Below, piece after piece: positions 26,432-36,107 of a stretch of 44,092 nt of DNA. The position numbers were made by a program, and so were the translations under genes. The notes beneath the pieces were generated by a model, which saw only the letters and a program-made list of their open reading frames with translations, did no database searches and was not told where the DNA came from. This DNA is from Gammaproteobacteria bacterium (GTDB lineage Bacteria > Pseudomonadota > Gammaproteobacteria > Pseudomonadales > Pseudohongiellaceae). Where the stretch lies: the NCBI GenBank assembly GCA_026710425.1, contig JAPORB010000200.1, positions 1 through 44,092 on the forward strand, given 5' to 3'. Each line of letters opens with the position of its first letter. The first letter of the stretch is position 1.

Positions 26432-27556
26432 TTATGCTTTCTCATCAAAAATAATTTCACTAGTGAGAGCGAATCTACCACGTATAGATTCAGCACCTGT
26501 AGTTCCGCTGCTAGTATAACCTACAAATTTACTATTTCTAATCAAATCATTGAATCTGATTTTTGCATCAGGCGGAATTTTATCCAGATGATTTGAAAAA
26601 GCTGTCAAAACTGCATCAAAAACTGCTGCGTTCAATCCTGATCTGATATGAAAAGGTTTTTCCCCTAGCTTGTCCAGTATCTCATCACATGTCTTCTCGA
26701 AAATAGATTTCATACTTTGCAATATATCTGTCGAAACATCTCTATTATTTTTCATGAAGTTATTGAGATATTCCTTTAAAGGCTTTCTGTATTTTGAAAT
26801 ATCTCTCATAGCAAAGAATCTCAGGAGTAGCTCAATATCCTTGGCCCTCTTGTCTGGGGCATTTTTTCCGAGAATCTTTCTCCAATTTCCATTTTCGTTC
26901 ATATTTCTTAATTCATTTATAAGGTGGCCATGGTATATACAATTCCGAATTTCCTGATTGGCAAGATGTGTTCCACCTGTATTCAATCTTTCATAGATGT
27001 GAAACTTGCTGGTATCATCATCAGGGTTTAATTGCTGTATAATGAAGGCTCGCAGTATGGAATTTTTGAACTTTAGTTTATGTTTTTCATCAAGATTATC
27101 AAATGTTTTATTAAAGTAGCTGCTGTTTTCATTCAATCCAGTCAGCTTGAAATTCTTCTCCTTATAGTCACCGAATATACCTTTGAAATAAGAGAATATA
27201 CTTTTTAATCTCTGCTGACCATTAATTACCAGATATTTATTTGTCTCGGTTTCGTTATATAAAAATACTGAAGGAACAGGAAGTCCCAGAAGAAATGACT
27301 CAATAAGTTTACTCGACTGATTCTGAGTCCATACAAAATCTCTCTGGAATTCTGGAATGACAATTTCCTGCTGTATCCATTTTTGATTCAATACCTCTAG
27401 AGTAAAATCAGCGGGGTATGTTGTAATTTCATAATCAGGTGGGGAACTTTCAGAATCTTCATCCTCTGAGTTTAATTTTTCAAATTCCAACTCATCAATG
27501 TCCCCACGATTAGTTATCTCTCCAGAGTTGAAATCACTATCTTTCTGCTCCGACAT
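26432..27556 (-). CDS. DUF262 (GmrSD N-terminal-like) protein
   Basis: A 374-residue protein with an acidic N-terminal stretch (1-45) then a DUF262 domain: IPEFQRDFVW (67-76) and VINGQQRLKSIFSYF (110-124), where other members have DGQQR. DUF262 belongs to the ParB/Srx-like fold that hydrolyses NTPs and powers GmrS-type restriction. The DUF1524 HNH nuclease that often follows is missing; the protein ends soon after residue 350. The HEPN protein just downstream probably supplies the effector. The AT-rich composition marks it as acquired. Confidence 0.82.
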   Translation of the reverse strand: MSEQKDSDFNSGEITNRGDIDELEFEKLNSEDEDSESSPPDYEITTYPADFTLEVLNQKWIQQEIVIPEFQRDFVWTQNQSSKLIESFLLGLPVPSVFLYNETETNKYLVINGQQRLKSIFSYFKGIFGDYKEKNFKLTGLNENSSYFNKTFDNLDEKHKLKFKNSILRAFIIQQLNPDDDTSKFHIYERLNTGGTHLANQEIRNCIYHGHLINELRNMNENGNWRKILGKNAPDKRAKDIELLLRFFAMRDISKYRKPLKEYLNNFMKNNRDVSTDILQSMKSIFEKTCDEILDKLGEKPFHIRSGLNAAVFDAVLTAFSNHLDKIPPDAKIRFNDLIRNSKFVGYTSSGTTGAESIRGRFALTSEIIFDEKA

Positions 27557-27684
27557 AAATCCTTCTCATTTATCTTTGATATATCGAATGCTTAGCGTTC
27601 ATTTATATTGATATTCTTGATTGACACTCTGATTCTGGCTAACATGCAAAGCAATCTTAGTGTTGCATAATAACTGAAATCCTG

Positions 27685-27703
27685 AACCTTTAAATATAAG
27701 GTT
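27685..27703 (-). repeat. hairpin downstream of proS
   Basis: AACCTT (27685-27690) and AAGGTT (27698-27703) form a 6-base stem with an AT-rich 7-base loop. Together with the larger inverted repeat next to it this may end proS transcripts; no T-run follows on the minus strand. Confidence 0.35.
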
Positions 27704-27717
27704 ATGTCATTGCCGCT

Positions 27718-27759
27718 GGATCGCAATTGAGCTCAGAACATCCTATATTATTGCGATCC
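27718..27759. repeat. 10-base perfect inverted repeat across the end of proS
   Basis: GGATCGCAAT (27718-27727) and ATTGCGATCC (27750-27759) are exact complements separated by 22 bases. The right arm includes the last bases of proS and its stop codon. It lies at the boundary between the AT-rich cassette and proS. It may be a transcription-end structure or a recombination mark. Confidence 0.6.
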
Positions 27760-29487
27760 GGGCCATTGGTTCTTGAGAAAATTCAGGATTCCCCCAGTGC
27801 TGATGGTCTGTTTTTCGCCGCTGCGGCGCCATGTATATTCCACCGAGTCATCGGCTAGGCTCCGTGCTGAAATCACGATCCGGTGCGGGAAACCGATGAG
27901 CTCACTTTCGGCAAACTTCACTCCAGGGCTGGTTTTTTTATCCCGATCATCTAGCATTACCTCCATGCCCATAGCTTGTGTTTCGGCATACAGCCATTGT
28001 GAATATTCCACTACCTGCGCTGATTTATGAGCATCCAGCGGAACGATGACCAGATGAAAAGGGGCAATGTTATCCGGCCAGATGATGCCGCGATCATCAT
28101 GATTCTGCTCGATGCAGGCAGCTACAACTCGAGTAATACCAATACCGTAGCAGCCCATGGTCATTACTACCGCCTTGCCCTTTTCATCCAGAACGGTGGC
28201 TTTCATCGCCTTGCTGTACTTGTCACCCAATTGAAAAATATGTCCTACCTCAATACCACGCTTAATGGCCAATTTACCTTTTCCGTCCGGGCTGAGGTCG
28301 CCCTGCTGTACCTTTCTGAGGTCCGCCACCTCATCGTACTGGCAATCTCGGCCCCAGTTGGCATTAAATAGATGCTGACCATCAACATTGGCTCCGCAGA
28401 CAAAATTTATTAGCTCCGTCACCGAATGATCGGCAATGCAACGAATATTGTCCTTGCCGGGTCCGATGCAGCCTGGTGGGCTGCCAAAGGCTGACACAAT
28501 TGCACTGTCATCAGCAAACTGCAGAGGGCTGAATATACCCGTAAGCTTTTCAGCCTTGATCGAACTCAGTGTTTGGTCTCCGCGCAATAGCAGGGCTACT
28601 AGTTCATCAGTTTTCTGCCCATCTTGATCTGCTCCGCAAACCACCAGTGTCTTGACTACCTGAGCTGTCTTGATCCCCAGTTGTTCAGCGACCTCCTCAA
28701 CGCTATGGGCCTCCCTGGTGTCAACTTGCTGCACCCGAAGTGGATTTGTTGGTTTGGGTGTGTATGCCGGACTGCCTTTGGCCAGATCAATATTGGCCGC
28801 ATAATCACTGCCATCACAGAACACGATCTCGTCTTCGCCGGAATCAGCCAGCACATGAAACTCATGGGACGTGCTGCCGCCGATGTTGCCTGAATCTGCG
28901 AGAACCGGGCGGTAGTCGAGCCCTAGACGATCAAAAATAGCGCAATAGGTCCTATGCATTAGTTCGTAGGTTTGCTGCAAACAATCTTGATCTACATGCA
29001 AGGAATAGGCATCTTTCATGATGAATTCCCGAGAGCGCATCACGCCAAACCGAGGACGTCGTTCATCTCGGAACTTGGTTTGTATCTGGTAGAGATTGGC
29101 TGGCAGCTGTTTGTAGCTTGCAATCTCATTGCGAACGATATCCGTGATCACCTCTTCATGCGTGGGACCCAAGCAAAAATTCCGTTGGTGCCGGTCTACA
29201 AATCGTAGTAGTTCCGGCCCCATATCCTGCCAGCGTCCTGATTCTTGCCATAACTCAGCGTTCTGCACAACAGGCATCGATACCTCAAGGGCACCAGAGC
29301 GATCCATCTCCTCGCGCACAATCATTGCTACTTTTTGCAACACCCGATTGCCTAAGGGCAGCCAAGTGTACAGTCCACTGGCAAGTTTACGGATCAGGCC
29401 AGCCCGCAGCATCAGTTGATGACTAATGACCTCTGCATCAGCAGGGCTTTCCTTGAGAGTAGCCAGAAGATATTTGCTCGTATGCAC
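27748..29487 (-). CDS. proS: prolyl-tRNA synthetase (bacterial type)
   Basis: Class II synthetase that charges tRNA-Pro; contains the bacterial editing insertion. Recognisable parts: N-terminal [40 protein letters not shown], motif 2 region [19 protein letters not shown], the editing domain in the middle, and motif 3 [17 protein letters not shown]. An ATG at 29529 opens the frame 14 codons earlier, but a strong terminator ends only six bases above that ATG, leaving no room for a leader. The GTG at 29487, with AGAG nine bases upstream, gives the family's normal start before [10 protein letters not shown] and 579 residues (E. coli 572), so it is preferred. Confidence 0.95.
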   Translation of the reverse strand: MHTSKYLLATLKESPADAEVISHQLMLRAGLIRKLASGLYTWLPLGNRVLQKVAMIVREEMDRSGALEVSMPVVQNAELWQESGRWQDMGPELLRFVDRHQRNFCLGPTHEEVITDIVRNEIASYKQLPANLYQIQTKFRDERRPRFGVMRSREFIMKDAYSLHVDQDCLQQTYELMHRTYCAIFDRLGLDYRPVLADSGNIGGSTSHEFHVLADSGEDEIVFCDGSDYAANIDLAKGSPAYTPKPTNPLRVQQVDTREAHSVEEVAEQLGIKTAQVVKTLVVCGADQDGQKTDELVALLLRGDQTLSSIKAEKLTGIFSPLQFADDSAIVSAFGSPPGCIGPGKDNIRCIADHSVTELINFVCGANVDGQHLFNANWGRDCQYDEVADLRKVQQGDLSPDGKGKLAIKRGIEVGHIFQLGDKYSKAMKATVLDEKGKAVVMTMGCYGIGITRVVAACIEQNHDDRGIIWPDNIAPFHLVIVPLDAHKSAQVVEYSQWLYAETQAMGMEVMLDDRDKKTSPGVKFAESELIGFPHRIVISARSLADDSVEYTWRRSGEKQTISTGGILNFLKNQWPGSQ

Positions 29488-29534
29488 TGCGGATTTCTCT
29501 GTCTTTGCAAAGCCTGTTGACCAGGACATATTAC

Positions 29535-29560
29535 AAAAAAGGCAGCCAGAGGCTGCCTTT
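29535..29560 (-). terminator. Rho-independent terminator after the HU-like gene
   Basis: A perfect GGCAGCC/GGCTGCC stem with a 3-base loop (29541-29557), followed on the minus strand by six Ts (29540-29535). It also has three Ts on the other strand. It closes the transcript of the HU-like gene, and it constrains where proS can start. Confidence 0.85.
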
Positions 29561-29746
29561 CGTTATTCAGACCATACTGAGCAATTCTGGGACTCGCTCA
29601 AACAGTATGATTTCGAAAAGCCTGAGGTTTGCAAGGGCTCCGGTCACTTCCTTCGAAGTCCTGTCAGCCCAATGAAAATTACACTAACCAGCGGTAGATG
29701 TACCAGTAATGTGCACCAGGCTGTCCCAGACTTAACAGTTGCTTGA

Positions 29747-30145
29747 CTACAGGGCAAATTCCTTGAGCTTTTTGAGCGGCTGAATCTTGACCCGAGTACT
29801 GGCCGGTTTTCGTGCGATGTCCATTGTCTCGCCTGGACGGAAAGGATTGGGAACCCCTTTGCGTGCTCGTCGAGCCGGTCGTACTACCGACTTGATTTTT
29901 AGCAGCCCGGGCAGGGTAAATTCCCCCACGCTGCGTTTCTTGATGTGGCGCTCGATAACCACAGCCAGCTCATCAAGCACAGAAGCCACCTCCTTATTGC
30001 TGAGTTCAGTGTTGCGGGCGATCTCAGTGAGGATCTCGGTCTTGTTGAATTTTTTCTGAATAGCTGGCTTTCTCCTGCTTGGTTTTGTAGCCTTTTTCTT
30101 GCTAGTCTTGCTTTTAGTGGCGGTGGTTCTTTTTTTTGCAGCCAT
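29747..30145 (-). CDS. HU/IHF-family DNA-binding protein with lysine-rich N-terminal tail
   Basis: A 132-residue histone-like protein. The HU/IHF domain covers about residues 32-125: NKTEILTEIARNTELSNKEV, then FTLPGLLKIKSV and the DNA-binding arm ending NPFRPGETMDIARKP. Residues 1-31 are Lys, Arg, Thr and Ser rich and resemble eukaryotic histone tails or the tails of AlgP-type proteins; HU proper is only about 90 residues. The tail probably adds non-specific DNA contacts. Monocistronic, ended by the terminator near 29540. Confidence 0.85.
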   Translation of the reverse strand: MAAKKRTTATKSKTSKKKATKPSRRKPAIQKKFNKTEILTEIARNTELSNKEVASVLDELAVVIERHIKKRSVGEFTLPGLLKIKSVVRPARRARKGVPNPFRPGETMDIARKPASTRVKIQPLKKLKEFAL

Positions 30146-31117
30146 AACTTTTCCCTAGCCTCTTTCGTTCTGCTCGCATGAGTGATTCTGCGATAGATAT
30201 GTGTGTTATATCTGCTCTTCAATGATGAGCAAATACTCGGTTAGATTTAGTTTCGCCTATACTTGAACAGGGCAGAAGAAAGGAAACAACCAACTCCAGT
30301 ACGCTGATCAGACCCGAAACATCAGGAGTATCAATTGCAGGGGAGTGTAAATCTTTTCGTTTCCGAGTTCAGCTGATGCTCTGCTCCAACTGGTGTTAAG
30401 TAATATCCGGTTGCTAATGCACTGCCAGATTCCGGTAAAGGGAAACCACCATCCTGTCTGTCAGCAAAAGCCATGTGACCGACAATATCAGTTTTGCAAG
30501 GTTCCAGTCTGAAAAACAGGAAGTGCATTTATAAAGCATAACAAAAAAGCAAGCAAGCAATTCATGCAAAAAAATCGTTAATCTGTAGATTTAGTGAGGG
30601 ATTGCCACTGAGTGCCGGATATTATTATGGGAGCAGTAAACCTGATTGCAAAAATCAGATACCGAAGAGCTATTCAAGTTCGGGGTAAGCCAGGCTTGGG
30701 GCAAGATGTGGTTACTTTTGGATGGTCGAATCGGATTGGAGAATTAATGCAGAGACTGTCGCCTCTAAATAGAAAAGTAGGTTCTATAAAAAATTGGGGT
30801 CTGTGCAAAACTGGGCCGATGACCTGCCAGTAGAGCTATGAACTGTCTTTCTGTGCCATTGCTGGATTGTTCAAGACTGAATCCGATACAAAGAAGTAAT
30901 AGTCGAGCCTGGAATAATCTGACTTTTGAGGCATAAACTGGGAATTTGGTCTGATCAGGTTGTGTTGTGAATGATAACGATGAAATCAGAGACGCAAAAC
31001 CGGCAGCCTCAAGCTGGCTAGTCCTGGCTTTACCTGAAGAATCGGGTCATTGCGCTATCAATAAATACTGGTATGCCTGCAATTGAACGCTTTATGGCAT
31101 GAAGCTGATGGGCGTTA

Positions 31118-31136
31118 ATTTGTGGCAACCACAAAT
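31118..31136. repeat. perfect 8-base hairpin upstream of the fmdB-type gene
   Basis: ATTTGTGG and CCACAAAT are exact complements around a CAA loop. About 180 bases before the fmdB start. No T-run follows, so an operator or small structured RNA element is as likely as a terminator. Confidence 0.5.
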
Positions 31137-31243
31137 CAGTCACTCAAAAGCGGGCAATTCTCGCAACAGATCGGCCCTTCACTGCCAGTGATGGGTAGCA
31201 TATGGTGCCGGAATCTCAGTCACCAACCGAATAGTTTTTGGGG

Positions 31244-31249
31244 TATAAT
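31244..31249 (+). promoter_or_regulatory. -10 element of the fmdB-aspS operon promoter
   Basis: A perfect TATAAT sits 69 bases before the fmdB start in GGGGTATAATACG. No good -35 is present at 16-18 bases, so an activator or an extended form may be needed. Confidence 0.4.
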
Positions 31250-31318
31250 ACGATATTTGATTTGCCGGGATACTCTGCCTCGGGTTGTCCGGTGTCATTT
31301 TCGGAGTAAGTACCTTTA

Positions 31319-31765
31319 ATGCCGATTTACGAATATCAATGCCAGCTATGTGGTCATGAGCTGGAAGCTTTGCAAAAAATAAGCGATGGCCCTCTAGTCG
31401 ACTGTCCCAGTTGCCATAATTCCAGTTTGCAAAAACTGGTGTCAGCGGCCAGTTTTCGCCTCAAAGGTTCAGGCTGGTATGAGACTGACTTTAAACAGGA
31501 CGGCAAGAAACACTTGGCGGAATCGGATTCTGAAAAGGCAGATACTGGTTCGGAGTCAGAGCAGCAGGGCACGGACAGCAAGCAAGCCAGTGAAAATACT
31601 CAGCAGAAAAGTGGCGAGAGCGGAATGGGCTCAGTCGAAAAAGGTGGTGATAAGCCATCAACCGCAGACAAGAGCAGAGGCGAAAAAACGTTGAACTCCA
31701 AGGGTAAAAGCGAGTCCACTTCAGACTCCAAATCACCAGGCAAAAGTGGAAATAAACCAGCATAA
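31319..31765 (+). CDS. FmdB-type zinc-ribbon protein
   Basis: A 148-residue protein. The first 60 residues are the FmdB/CxxC zinc ribbon: [18 protein letters not shown] with CQLC, then CPSC, and [19 protein letters not shown]. The rest is a low-complexity hydrophilic tail rich in Ser, Lys, Glu, Gly and Gln. FmdB-type ribbons are widespread regulators of unknown detail, commonly upstream of aspS in gammaproteobacteria, as here (aspS starts 59 bases later). Confidence 0.85.
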   Translation: MPIYEYQCQLCGHELEALQKISDGPLVDCPSCHNSSLQKLVSAASFRLKGSGWYETDFKQDGKKHLAESDSEKADTGSESEQQGTDSKQASENTQQKSGESGMGSVEKGGDKPSTADKSRGEKTLNSKGKSESTSDSKSPGKSGNKPA

Positions 31766-31824
31766 GCCACCAGTGTGATGGCAAAAGTTGGCAAGGCAAG
31801 CAGCAGCCAGGAAGGGCAAAAAAT

Positions 31825-33606
31825 ATGCGCAGCTATTATTGCGGTGAACTCAATGAATCCCATGTTGGTGAGGAAGTCACCCTCCAGGGTTGGGTGCACC
31901 GTCGCCGGGACCATGGGGGGGTAATCTTTCTGGATGTCCGGGACCGGGAAGGCCTTGCCCAAGTGGTATTTGACCCCGATACCCAGAAAAGTTTTGCCAT
32001 TGCAGAGAGTGTGCGCAGCGAGTTTGTGCTGGAGATCAGGGGGAGGGTGCGGCTGCGTCCGGAGGGTACCGCCAATGAAGATATGAGCACTGGCAAGGTC
32101 GAGGTGTTGGGACAGGATCTGATCATTCTCAATACAGCCAATACACCGCCCATGCAGTTGGATGAATATGCGGAGGTTGGGGAGGAGGTGCGACTTCATT
32201 ACCGCTACCTTGACCTGCGCCGCCCAGAGATGCAGGCCCGCTTGCGATTGCGCAGTAAGGTTGCCAATACCATACGAATCTTCCTGGATAAGGAAGGTTT
32301 TGTGGATGTAGAAACTCCATTACTGACCAGAGCCACCCCGGAAGGGGCCCGTGACTATCTGGTACCAAGCCGAACCCATCCAGGTCAGTTTTTCGCCCTG
32401 CCGCAATCGCCACAACTGTTCAAGCAGGTGCTTATGGCCTCAGGAATGGATCGTTACTATCAGATTGCCAAGTGCTTTCGTGATGAGGACTTGCGCGCTG
32501 ATCGCCAGCCCGAATTTACCCAAATTGATGTAGAAACTTCCTTTATGAACGAGGAAGAAATCATGTTCGTGATGGAAGCCTTGATCCGACATGTCTTTAA
32601 GGTTCATATGGAGTTGGAACTGGGTGAGTTTTCCAGACTGACCCATGCCGAGGCGATGCAGCGGTTTGGTACGGACAAGCCAGACTTGCGTATTGATCTG
32701 GAGTTGGTGGATATTGCCCCACTGATGAAGGATGTAGAGTTCAAGGTGTTTAGCGGGCCTGCCAACGATCCCGATTCGCGGGTGGCAGCATTGCGGGTTC
32801 CTGGCGGTGTCTCCTTGAGTCGCAAGCTCATTGATGAGTATACCGAGTTTGTTGGTATTTACGGTGCCAAAGGGCTTGCTTGGATCAAGGTCAACGATCT
32901 GGGTACTGGTTTTGCAGGCCTCCAGTCCCCGATCATCAAGTTTATTGGTGAGCAGACCACTACCGCCATGATTAGCCAACTGGGTGCACAGACTGGAGAT
33001 ATCTTGTTTTTTGGAGCGGATAAGACAAAAGTGGTCAATGAGGCTCTGGGGGCCTTGCGTCTGAAAGTGGCTGCTGATTTGGATCTGGTGAACGAAAAAT
33101 GGGCACCGCTTTGGGTGGTGGATTTTCCCATGTTCGAACAGGGTGCTGATGGTGATCTTACCGCATTACACCATCCCTTTACGGCCCCCGCCTGTGATAT
33201 TGAGACTCTCAGGAGCAACCCTACCATGGCATTGTCCAGGGCTTATGACATGGTCCTGAATGGTACTGAGCTCGGCGGCGGATCGGTGCGTATCAACCAG
33301 TCAGCCATGCAGCAGGCTGTGTTTGAGGTGCTGGGTATCGGAGAGGAAGAGGCCCAGGAAAAGTTTGGTTTTCTACTGGAGGCTCTCAGCTATGGCTGTC
33401 CCCCCCATGGCGGTATAGCCTTCGGATTTGATCGACTGATTATGTTGCTGACCAATGCTCATTCGATCCGAGATGTCATTGCCTTCCCCAAGACTCAGAC
33501 GGCTGCCTGTTTACTTACCGATGCGCCCGGAACTGTTTCAAATTCACAGCTGCGCGAACTCAATATCCGACTACGAGAAAAAACCAGCCAGGCTCAGGCA
33601 AACTAA
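31825..33606 (+). CDS. aspS: aspartyl-tRNA synthetase (bacterial type)
   Basis: Class II synthetase of 593 residues (E. coli 590). N-terminal OB-fold anticodon-binding domain ([20 protein letters not shown]), catalytic core with motif 2 ([18 protein letters not shown]), the large bacterial GAD insertion in the middle, and motif 3 ([13 protein letters not shown]). yebC starts two bases after the stop, so the genes are one transcript. Whether it is discriminating for Asp alone or also charges tRNA-Asn cannot be decided from the window. Confidence 0.97.
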   Translation: MRSYYCGELNESHVGEEVTLQGWVHRRRDHGGVIFLDVRDREGLAQVVFDPDTQKSFAIAESVRSEFVLEIRGRVRLRPEGTANEDMSTGKVEVLGQDLIILNTANTPPMQLDEYAEVGEEVRLHYRYLDLRRPEMQARLRLRSKVANTIRIFLDKEGFVDVETPLLTRATPEGARDYLVPSRTHPGQFFALPQSPQLFKQVLMASGMDRYYQIAKCFRDEDLRADRQPEFTQIDVETSFMNEEEIMFVMEALIRHVFKVHMELELGEFSRLTHAEAMQRFGTDKPDLRIDLELVDIAPLMKDVEFKVFSGPANDPDSRVAALRVPGGVSLSRKLIDEYTEFVGIYGAKGLAWIKVNDLGTGFAGLQSPIIKFIGEQTTTAMISQLGAQTGDILFFGADKTKVVNEALGALRLKVAADLDLVNEKWAPLWVVDFPMFEQGADGDLTALHHPFTAPACDIETLRSNPTMALSRAYDMVLNGTELGGGSVRINQSAMQQAVFEVLGIGEEEAQEKFGFLLEALSYGCPPHGGIAFGFDRLIMLLTNAHSIRDVIAFPKTQTAACLLTDAPGTVSNSQLRELNIRLREKTSQAQAN

Positions 33607-33608
33607 TC

Positions 33609-34352
33609 ATGGCTGGTCACAGCAAATGGGCCAATATCAAGCATCGTAAGGCTGGTCAGGATGCCAAGCGCGGCAAGATATTTACCAAACTAATCCGTGA
33701 ATTGACCATTGCGGCCCGCATGGGTGGCGGAAATCCCACAGACAATCCGCGGTTGCGTGCGGTTGTGGATAAGGCTCTTGGTGCCAACATGACCCGGGAT
33801 ACCATAGAACGGGCCATTGCTCGTGGTGCTGGGACGGCAGAGAGTGAAAACCTTGAGGAACTGGTGTACGAAGGATATGGACCTGGTGGGGTAGCCTTGT
33901 TGCTTGAAGCCCTCACCGACAATAGGAACCGAACCGTGGCTGAGGTTCGTCATGGCTTCAATAAGTATGGTGGTAGCCTCGGTACCAGTGGGTCTGTTGC
34001 CTATCTGTTTCGGCGTACAGGCGTAATTTCGTTTACGGCAGAGACTGAAGAGGAGGCTCTGATTGAGGTGGCACTGGAAGCAGGTGCAGATGATGTGGTC
34101 AGCAACGAGGATGGCAGTTTCGAGGTGATGACAACGCTTGAGACCTTTGGTGCCACCCAAGACGCTTTGAAGGCTTCAGGCCTGGATTCGGAGAGGGCAG
34201 AGATGACAATGTTGGCCGCTACAGAGGTGGAGTTGGATTTGGGCACAGCGAGGAATTTGCTGACGCTCGTCGAACATCTGGAAGATCTTGAGGATGTACA
34301 AAATGTCTATTCTAATGCCGCCATCTCTGATGAGATTGCCCGACTTCTGTAG
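33609..34352 (+). CDS. yebC: YebC/PmpR family protein (TACO1-like)
   Basis: A 247-residue protein starting with the family signature [14 protein letters not shown] and [17 protein letters not shown], followed by the conserved [14 protein letters not shown]. Members act as transcription factors or, by recent work, as ribosome-associated factors relieving stalls at proline runs. The three-domain length is normal. It is coupled to aspS (two-base gap) and precedes ruvC after 300 bases, the typical order. Confidence 0.95.
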   Translation: MAGHSKWANIKHRKAGQDAKRGKIFTKLIRELTIAARMGGGNPTDNPRLRAVVDKALGANMTRDTIERAIARGAGTAESENLEELVYEGYGPGGVALLLEALTDNRNRTVAEVRHGFNKYGGSLGTSGSVAYLFRRTGVISFTAETEEEALIEVALEAGADDVVSNEDGSFEVMTTLETFGATQDALKASGLDSERAEMTMLAATEVELDLGTARNLLTLVEHLEDLEDVQNVYSNAAISDEIARLL

Positions 34353-34652
34353 TGTGGTATGAAAGGCTGCACTCAGGCTGAATGGCGGGGTAGTGAGTTT
34401 GTAACCGGTGAAAAATTGACCAGAGGTTGCGGAAAAATTGGGTTTAGTCGGGGCTTGGTGTTGATAACAAATGTCTACCGGCCATGGTTGTTGGTTGAGC
34501 GGTTTGGCGGAGAGACAGGCCAAAGTCTTGCCTTGGACCCTGCCTCCATAGCCTTTCAACCCTCAAGTTTTAATGCAATCTCCAACTTTTTGCCTCACCA
34601 ATAAAGAGTCCACTTGTGTAGTCCGCTGCCGATAACATGGGGTTAGTCGCAG
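34353..34652. other. spacer between yebC and ruvC
   Basis: 300 bases. An 81-codon frame at 34359 has no recognisable content. No promoter or hairpin stands out. Confidence 0.35.
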
Positions 34653-35168
34653 ATGCTTGTGCTTGGTATAGATCCCGGTTCGCGGGCCACAGGTTATGGA
34701 CTGATTGAGGCACAGGGTAACAAACTATCCTATGTTGACAGTGGTTGTATCCAAACAGGAAATGGAGAATTGCCCGAGAGGCTTAAACGAATTTTTGAGG
34801 GGCTGAGTCTGGTCATAAGACAGCATCAACCGCAACAATCAGCGATTGAGGAAGTATTCATGGGACGTAATGCAGCATCGGCCCTAAAACTTGGCCAAGC
34901 CCGCGGCGCAGCTATGAGTGCCTGTCTCTGTTATGACTTGCCGGTGAGCGAGTATTCGGCAAGAGCGGTCAAACAAGCCGTTGTAGGAGCAGGGGCCGCC
35001 GAGAAAAGTCAGGTTCAGCATATGGTCAAGGCTCTGCTCAGAATTAACGTGACCATAGCGAATGATGCGGCAGACGGACTGGCAGTCGCCATTTGCCATG
35101 CCAACACTCAGGCCAGTCTGGTGAAGATGGCTGGTGCTAAATCTTTCGGTCGCAAAAGACTTCGATAA
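34653..35168 (+). CDS. ruvC: Holliday-junction resolvase RuvC
   Basis: Endonuclease of 171 residues that cuts Holliday junctions symmetrically. The four catalytic acids of the RNase H-like fold are visible: D7 in LGIDPGSRATGYG, E67 in AIEEVFMGRNAASALKLGQA, and the DAADGLAVA pair near 139-142. Length matches E. coli (173). ruvA starts 25 bases downstream, so ruvC and ruvA are one transcript, with ruvB following. Confidence 0.96.
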   Translation: MLVLGIDPGSRATGYGLIEAQGNKLSYVDSGCIQTGNGELPERLKRIFEGLSLVIRQHQPQQSAIEEVFMGRNAASALKLGQARGAAMSACLCYDLPVSEYSARAVKQAVVGAGAAEKSQVQHMVKALLRINVTIANDAADGLAVAICHANTQASLVKMAGAKSFGRKRLR

Positions 35169-35193
35169 ACAATATCAAGGTAGGCAGACAGTT

Positions 35194-35802
35194 TTGATCA
35201 GCCGAATTCGAGGCAAACTTGTTGAGAAAAAGCTTCCTGGCATTTTGCTGGAAGTAGGTGGTCTCACCTATGAAGTGCAGGTGCCCATGACCACCGCCTA
35301 CCAGTTGCCAGAGGTTGGCAATGAATTGCAGCTGCACACTCATTTTGTGGTGCGTGAAGATGCCCAGCAGCTGTACGGGTTTTTTAAGGAAAAGGACAGA
35401 ACTTTGTTCCGGTTTCTGATTCGGGTCAGTGGTGTTGGTCCCAAACTGGCATTAGCTATTCTCTCTGGTATGGAAACCAATGAATTTGTGAGGTCAGTGC
35501 GGGGTAATGATGTCTCCGCCATGGTCAACATGCCGGGTGTTGGCAAGAAAACCGCTGAGCGCTTGATTGTGGAGATGCGCGACTGTCTCAAGGATTGGGA
35601 CCAGATTGAACCAGGTTCATCACAGGTTTCTGCGGAGGGCACCCTTCCTTCAGATCTTGGAAGGGAAGCAGAGACGGCTTTGATGGCTTTAGGTTACAAG
35701 TCCCAGCAGGCAATACGAGTTGTGGCCACGGTTATGAAACAGCATCCAGATGTTACCGACAGTGAAACTCTGATTCGCCTTAGTCTCAAAAGCATGCTTT
35801 AA
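35194..35802 (+). CDS. ruvA: Holliday-junction DNA helicase subunit RuvA
   Basis: RuvA binds the four-way junction and loads the RuvB motor for branch migration. An open frame begins at an ATG at 35134 inside ruvC, but the TTG at 35194 gives the family's start (ISRIRGKLVEKK) and the usual length (202 residues; E. coli 203), and has an AGG nine bases upstream. Visible parts: OB-fold N-terminus, helix-hairpin-helix motifs VSGVGPKLALAIL and MPGVGKKTAERLIVEM, and the C-terminal domain binding RuvB (EAETALMALGYK). Confidence 0.93.
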   Translation: MISRIRGKLVEKKLPGILLEVGGLTYEVQVPMTTAYQLPEVGNELQLHTHFVVREDAQQLYGFFKEKDRTLFRFLIRVSGVGPKLALAILSGMETNEFVRSVRGNDVSAMVNMPGVGKKTAERLIVEMRDCLKDWDQIEPGSSQVSAEGTLPSDLGREAETALMALGYKSQQAIRVVATVMKQHPDVTDSETLIRLSLKSML

Positions 35803-36107
35803 CCCGCCAAAACTGACTTAATGAGAGCATTCTGGAGTATCTGGAGAAAATCCAAATCTGGGCACGCTTGAAAATGGTGGTGTAATTTCGGGTTAGTCTC
35901 TTCATAAATTGAGACTGGTGGGAGTATGTGTAGGTTTGTGTCAGCTGGTGCCTTTAATGAATGTTTTTGGCGGCATTAGCGATACCCTATACACCGCTTT
36001 CAAGCAAGGCCGAACCTCAGCTAATGGGAGAGGACTTAAGCCGATGAAAAGAAACTTGTTACAGACATGCTTTGCTACGAGCGGCTATCGAATTTGACGG
36101 AGTGGTT
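35803..36107. other. spacer between ruvA and ruvB
   Basis: 305 bases, unusually long for ruvA-ruvB. A 6-base inverted repeat AGTCTC/GAGACT (35895-35916) with a 10-base loop is the only structure seen. Confidence 0.35.

Larger units (their letters stand above)
30146..31318. other. 1.17 kb spacer without a recognisable gene
   Basis: The longest stretch without a gene. A 65-codon minus-strand frame (30331-30528) contains protein-like text (QDGGFPLPESGSALATGYYL) but no ribosome site or known family, and two short plus-strand frames look random. The two signals inside are listed separately (31118-31136 and 31244-31249). It may be eroded DNA or contain an unrecognised RNA. Confidence 0.45.

Noticed and set aside
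30331..30528. A 65-codon minus-strand frame in the long spacer
   Set aside because: Reads partly like a protein but has no ribosome site and no known family; not enough to call a gene.
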